Assembly (NCBI GenBank): GCA_910589155.1
Contig: CAJURY010000023.1
Span: 1 to 7,293 of the forward strand
From: an uncultured Oscillospiraceae bacterium
GTDB lineage: Bacteria > Bacillota > Clostridia > Oscillospirales > Oscillospiraceae
Length of the DNA: 7,293 bases
Direction of reading: 5' to 3'
Shown: positions 6,467-7,293 of the stretch, one piece after another
How the letters are laid out: each line of letters opens with the position of its first letter
Position numbering within the stretch: position 1 is the first letter of the stretch
Made by a program: the position numbers and the translations under genes
The notes under the pieces: generated by a model
Databases searched by the model: none
The model's input: only the letters and a program-made list of their open reading frames with translations
What the model was told of the DNA's origin: nothing

Positions 6467-7147
6467 ATGACAGGCGTATACTGCTATTCCGGCGCCGGGC
6501 ACAGTCAGGCGGTAGCTTCGTTTTTTGCCAAAAATCTGCATACGGCCGTATGTGAAATTGACTTTACCAGAAAATCCTTGGCGGAAACCGCCGTGGTGGT
6601 TTTTCCCGTTTACTGCCAAAATATCCCTGTGGTGGTCAAGGCGTTTTTGCAGGCGAACCGGGCGAAATACTGGGTGCTGATCGCCACCTATGGAAAAATT
6701 TCCCACGGGAACGTGCTGTGGGAAGCCGCCAAATTGGTAAAAGGCTGCGTCATTGCGGCGGCGTACGTCCCCATGGGGCACACCTATCTGGACGCTTCCA
6801 CCGACTTTGACCAAAAAGCACTGACATGCATTTTTCAGCGCATTCAAAATCCCCATCCTGTGATTTTAAACCGGTGCAGGAAAAATCCATTGGCGGATTT
6901 TCTGCCGGGCTGGCGCAATCGGCTGGGGGTTAAGATCATTAAAAATCATCACTGCACCGGCTGCAATCTTTGCGGCAAGCGCTGCCCGGTAGGAGCCGTA
7001 ACCGTCGGCCGGATATATAGTAACTGCATTCGCTGCCTGCGGTGCGTGTATCAGTGCCCGGAAAACGCCCTGCGCTTCCGGCTGCATCCTATTCTGAAAT
7101 GGTATCTGCGAAAATCAAGAAACCATACCGTGACCGTTTATTTGTAA
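6467..7147 (+). CDS. EFR1-like flavodoxin-ferredoxin fusion protein, 2[4Fe-4S]
   Basis: Predicted 226-residue cytoplasmic electron-transfer protein. The N-terminal 150 residues look like a flavodoxin-type fold: a first strand and FMN-loop position at VYCYSGAGHSQ (4-14), a hydrophobic strand with FPVY (46-49) and another with LIATYG (71-76). The C-terminus is a bacterial two-cluster ferredoxin with CxxCxxCxxxCP twice: C163, C166, C169, C173 and C187, C190, C193, C197. This layout matches the EFR1 family of anaerobes, whose partners are largely unknown. The N-terminal loop reads SGAGHS where these proteins usually have SGTGNS, so FMN binding may be altered. The gene lies 22 nt after the exporter with its own RBS, most likely in the same transcript. 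Its last 10 nt overlap a frame converging from the right, and no hairpin terminator is visible. Confidence 0.88.
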   Translation: MTGVYCYSGAGHSQAVASFFAKNLHTAVCEIDFTRKSLAETAVVVFPVYCQNIPVVVKAFLQANRAKYWVLIATYGKISHGNVLWEAAKLVKGCVIAAAYVPMGHTYLDASTDFDQKALTCIFQRIQNPHPVILNRCRKNPLADFLPGWRNRLGVKIIKNHHCTGCNLCGKRCPVGAVTVGRIYSNCIRCLRCVYQCPENALRFRLHPILKWYLRKSRNHTVTVYL

Positions 7148-7293
7148 AGCGCCCGCTCCCTGTCCGCTGGGAAAAGCTCTAAATGCTCCAACACAAATTG
7201 CAGCGCCATATATCTGTATCTGCGGTATTGGTACGTCAATATGCGCGCCGGAAATCGAAAATTTATCAAAAATAGCCGGGCGCCGCAAACGCG
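7138..7293 (-). CDS. C-terminal fragment of an unidentified minus-strand protein
   Basis: A minus-strand frame is open from the right edge for 51 codons and stops with TAA at 7138-7140. It ends with RYMALQFVLEHLELFPADRE followed by RALYK, which has the look of a real helical, basic C-terminus. I do not recognise the family. It would meet the ferredoxin gene tail to tail with a 10-nt overlap. Another minus frame is also open over most of this short stretch, so coding is not certain, and the start lies outside the window. Confidence 0.45.
   Translation of the reverse strand, partial: RVCGARLFLINFRFPARILTYQYRRYRYMALQFVLEHLELFPADRERALYK

Noticed and set aside
6371..6856. Minus-strand frame of 161 codons across the exporter/ferredoxin junction
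   Set aside because: It is antisense to two confidently coding genes, has no recognisable domain and spans their RBS-bearing gap.

Overview
The window looks like chromosomal DNA from a Gram-positive, Clostridia-like (Firmicutes) bacterium, plausibly from the gut. The signs are strong GGAGG ribosome binding sites, sigma-A type promoters, an AT-rich spacer between moderately GC-rich genes, and the protein families present. The genus cannot be fixed from this sequence. I see no RNA gene, insertion sequence or CRISPR array.

Left two thirds (1-4740, minus strand): one very large secreted multidomain enzyme, open at the left edge with at least 1,580 codons visible. It has a signal peptide, a glycoside hydrolase family 85 endo-beta-N-acetylglucosaminidase catalytic region, a GH85-type beta-sandwich, a fibronectin-III-like module, a first F5/8C (CBM32-like) domain and two similar unassigned beta modules. 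Two FIVAR-like helical repeats, a bacterial Ig-like domain, a Pro/Thr/Asp linker, a second CBM32-like domain and a second, cut-off Ig-like domain follow. The family hydrolyses the chitobiose core of N-glycans, so the protein probably strips host glycoproteins. The plus strand of the same DNA also carries an uninterrupted frame, but that is an in-register antisense shadow.

Intergenic region (4741-5196): a divergent regulatory region. The minus-strand gene has a fully consensus promoter (TTGACA, 18 bp, TATAAT), a CcpA cre-like box on the predicted transcription start, a small palindrome in its leader and a strong RBS. The rightward genes have an extended -10 promoter ending just before their RBS. 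A perfect 13-bp inverted repeat and a 6-bp one lie between and are unexplained.

Right part (5197-7147, plus strand): a two-gene operon of a one-piece ThrE-type threonine/serine exporter-family membrane protein and, 22 nt later, an EFR1-like protein with a flavodoxin-like N-terminus and a 2[4Fe-4S] ferredoxin C-terminus. From 7138 to the right edge a minus-strand frame reads like the tail of another gene converging on the operon.

The genes are recognisable families. The points worth following are the architecture and divergent active site of the GH85 enzyme, its promoter/cre layout, the unexplained inverted repeats, and the exporter/ferredoxin pairing. I did not find convincing evidence of an undescribed system.
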